DNA of 8,470 bases. Origin: Betaproteobacteria bacterium. GTDB taxonomy: Bacteria; Pseudomonadota; Gammaproteobacteria; Burkholderiales; Burkholderiaceae_C. The translations under genes were made by a program, and so were the position numbers. Positions 6,353 to 8,470 of this stretch are shown in pieces. The DNA lies in the NCBI GenBank assembly GCA_025354965.1, contig JANXLW010000051.1, positions 1 to 8,470 on the forward strand. The letters run 5' to 3'. The stretch's first letter is position 1; every line of letters starts with the position of its first letter. The notes under the pieces are model-generated. The model was not told the DNA's origin, searched no databases, and was given only the letters and a program-made list of their open reading frames with translations.

Positions 6353-8470
6353 TTACCAGTCGGAATACTTGTCCGACGGCACTGGTTCGGCGCCGCCACC
6401 GGCACTGGCCTGCGGTGCATGCGAACTGCGGGTGAACCACGCTTTGGCTTTGGCGCCCCAGGCATCGAGGTAGGTGTACAGCACCGGCACCACGACCAGC
6501 GTCAGCAGGGTGGACGTGATCACGCCGCCAATGATGGCGCGGCCCATGGGAGCCTGCGTTTCGCCGCCGTCACCCAGGCCCAGTGACATCGGCAGCATGC
6601 CAAATACCATGGCCAGGGTGGTCATCAGTATCGGACGCAGGCGTACCTGACCGGCATCGAATATCGCCTGGTTGCGTGACTTGCCTTCGCGCACCCCCTG
6701 GTTGGTGAAATCAACCAGCAAAATGGCGTTCTTGGTCACCAGTCCCATCAGCATGATGAAGCCGATCATGGAGAAAAGGTTGAGTGTTGTTCCGGTTATG
6801 AGCAGCGCCAGAAAGACGCCGATCAGGGCCAGTGGCAACGATGCCATGATCGCCAGGGGCTGCACAAAACTGCCAAATTGCGACGCCAGGATCAGGTAGA
6901 TGAAGATCACCGCCATGCCCAATGCAGCGACCATGGCACTAAAGGACTCATTCATGTCCTGCGTTTGACCGCCGACGTTGAAGCGGTAGCCGGGCGGCAA
7001 CTCGGGCTCCATCTTTTTCAACAGGGCTTCGACCTCGCTGCCAGCGTCACCGGAAGGCCGACCCTCGACCCCGGCATAGAGCGACACGCGGCGCTGCAGA
7101 TCCAGGCGTTTGATCTGCTGCGCGCTGAAGGTGGGAACGAAGTCGGCCACCTGGCGCAGCGCCACCATTTGCGGCGTGCCGTCGGCACGGGTACGGTTGC
7201 TGGTCAGATACAGGTCACCAAGATCGGCGGCGATACGTCGATCGGATTTCGGCAGACGCACATTGACGTCGTAGTTCTGGCCGTCGGCAGCCTGCCAGTG
7301 CGAAATCGTATCGCCCGCGATCAATGGCCGCAGTGCCTGGCCGATCTGCGCCGTGTTCAGGCCAAGGTCGCTGGCAAGATCGTTGTTGATTCGAACGGCC
7401 AGCGTTGGATTGGCGCCCCGTTCGCTGCTTTCAAGATCGGAAATACCTTTGATTTTTGCCACTTCCTTCATCACGCCTTGCGACAGCTCAGTGAGTTTTT
7501 GTGCATCAGGTCCCAGTATCGAAATAAAAATCGGTTTGTTCCAGCCAACCGAGAGTTCGACACCGGCGATGCTGGCAAGCCTGGCGCGAAAGGCTTTCTC
7601 CAGTTCTTTTTGCGAACGCCGGTGCGTGATTTTGCGCTCCGTGAGCTTCAGGTTGATACGCGCATAGTTGGTGCCGTCGTCGGTACCGACGTTGGTTTCG
7701 GCAATGGCGATCTCGGGGAAAGATTTCAGTGCGTCTTCTACCTGATGCGCCTTCGAGTCGGTGTACTCCAGGCTGGAGCCGATCGGCGTGTTGAGCCGCA
7801 GGGAGATGAATCCCTCATCGGTTTCCGGCATGAACTCAGTGCCGACCAGCGGGACGATGAAGAAGCTGCCGACGAACAAGGCGGTGGCGATCAGCAGCAC
7901 CTTGATCCGATGGGCCAGCGCCCAGGTCAACATGACGCCATATATTTCGTGCGCCCTGACCACCAGTTGCTCAACGCGGTTCATCGTTCGCCCCAGCCAC
8001 GGCAGCCGTTTGAAGCGATCGCCGGGCGGGTCTTGCCAGATGGAGGACAACATCGGATCGACCGTGAAGCTGACAAACAGCGAGACCAGCACGGCAACCG
8101 CCACCGTAATGCCGAACTGCAGGAAGTAGCGCCCGATGATGCCGCTCATGAAGGCGATCGGTATGAACACCGCGATGATGGCAAAAGTGGTTGCCATCAC
8201 CGCCAGGCCAATCTCCTCGGTGCCCTCATTGGCGGCCCGGAAGTGACTCTTGCCCATGCCCAGATGGCGCACAATGTTTTCGCGCACGACGATGGCGTCG
8301 TCGATCAGCAACCCGATGCACAGGCTCAAGGCCATCAGGGTCAGAAAATTGAGCGTGAAGCCAAAAGCATACAGAGCGATGAAGGTGGCCATCACCGCAA
8401 TCGGCAAGGTCAGGCCGGTGATGACGGTGCTGCGCCACGAATGCAAAAACATGAAGACGATGAGCACCGT
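6353..8470 (-). CDS. RND efflux pump inner-membrane permease (HAE1/AcrB-like), 5' end cut by window edge
   Basis: The C-terminal 705 residues of a proton-driven RND exporter; about 350 N-terminal residues (TM1 and most of the first porter region) lie beyond the right edge. The fragment opens in the TM2 region (LIVFMFLHSWRST), then TM4 with the proton-relay pair D57-D58 (IGLLIDDAIVVREN; AcrB D407/D408 by pattern). The second porter domain runs from about GTEFMPETDEGFISL to the 500s, and TM10 carries K580 (MGLVTKNAILLVDF; AcrB K940 by pattern), followed by VRLRPILMTTLAMVFGMLP. All relay residues visible are intact, so the pump looks functional. The intact DD pair and GWNKPIFISILGP-type porter sequence suggest the drug/amphiphile (HAE1) branch more than the heavy-metal branch, but the substrate is unknown. 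The adaptor and outer-membrane partner would be expected upstream, outside the window. The C-terminal tail after TM12 is about 30 residues, rich in Ala and Gly. Confidence 0.95.
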   Translation of the reverse strand, partial: TVLIVFMFLHSWRSTVITGLTLPIAVMATFIALYAFGFTLNFLTLMALSLCIGLLIDDAIVVRENIVRHLGMGKSHFRAANEGTEEIGLAVMATTFAIIAVFIPIAFMSGIIGRYFLQFGITVAVAVLVSLFVSFTVDPMLSSIWQDPPGDRFKRLPWLGRTMNRVEQLVVRAHEIYGVMLTWALAHRIKVLLIATALFVGSFFIVPLVGTEFMPETDEGFISLRLNTPIGSSLEYTDSKAHQVEDALKSFPEIAIAETNVGTDDGTNYARINLKLTERKITHRRSQKELEKAFRARLASIAGVELSVGWNKPIFISILGPDAQKLTELSQGVMKEVAKIKGISDLESSERGANPTLAVRINNDLASDLGLNTAQIGQALRPLIAGDTISHWQAADGQNYDVNVRLPKSDRRIAADLGDLYLTSNRTRADGTPQMVALRQVADFVPTFSAQQIKRLDLQRRVSLYAGVEGRPSGDAGSEVEALLKKMEPELPPGYRFNVGGQTQDMNESFSAMVAALGMAVIFIYLILASQFGSFVQPLAIMASLPLALIGVFLALLITGTTLNLFSMIGFIMLMGLVTKNAILLVDFTNQGVREGKSRNQAIFDAGQVRLRPILMTTLAMVFGMLPMSLGLGDGGETQAPMGRAIIGGVITSTLLTLVVVPVLYTYLDAWGAKAKAWFTRSSHAPQASAGGGAEPVPSDKYSDW

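Overview
The window looks like chromosomal DNA of a Burkholderiales betaproteobacterium, probably near Comamonadaceae. The GC content is high, and the glutaminyl-tRNA synthetase reads like the Burkholderiales form, with an N-terminal insertion and an ITSKRKL version of the KMSKS loop. A Tat-exported TRAP solute receptor and an HAE1-type RND pump fit that setting. The taxonomy comes from remembered sequence character, not from a search.

Layout, left to right, is two genes on the minus strand, two on the plus strand, then two on the minus strand. (1) Positions 1-1654, minus: glnS, cut by the left edge before its last ~50 codons. (2) Positions 1693-2484, minus: a classical NAD(H)-type short-chain dehydrogenase/reductase (SDR), 38 nt upstream of glnS. 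(3) Positions 2485-2700: a 216-nt divergent control region with a perfect tandem 10-bp repeat. (4) Positions 2701-3711, plus: a TRAP periplasmic solute receptor (DctP family) with a twin-arginine signal. (5) Positions 3736-5592, plus: a fused TRAP membrane protein (DctQ + DctM) starting 24 nt after the receptor stop. (6) Positions 5593-5661: a short convergent gap. (7) Positions 5662-6321, minus: a stand-alone LON substrate-binding domain protein. (8) Positions 6353-8470, minus: an RND efflux permease whose first ~350 residues lie beyond the right edge.

Functionally, the receptor and the DctQM fusion form a complete two-gene TRAP importer for an organic acid or similar anion; the substrate cannot be read from the sequence. 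The divergent SDR may oxidise or reduce the imported compound, so the centre of the window is plausibly a small uptake-plus-catabolism module inserted between a housekeeping gene (glnS) and an efflux locus. No RNA gene, CRISPR array, insertion sequence or phage-like gene was seen. I found no strong evidence of an undescribed system. The best leads are the repeat in the divergent control region and the TRAP/SDR pairing.
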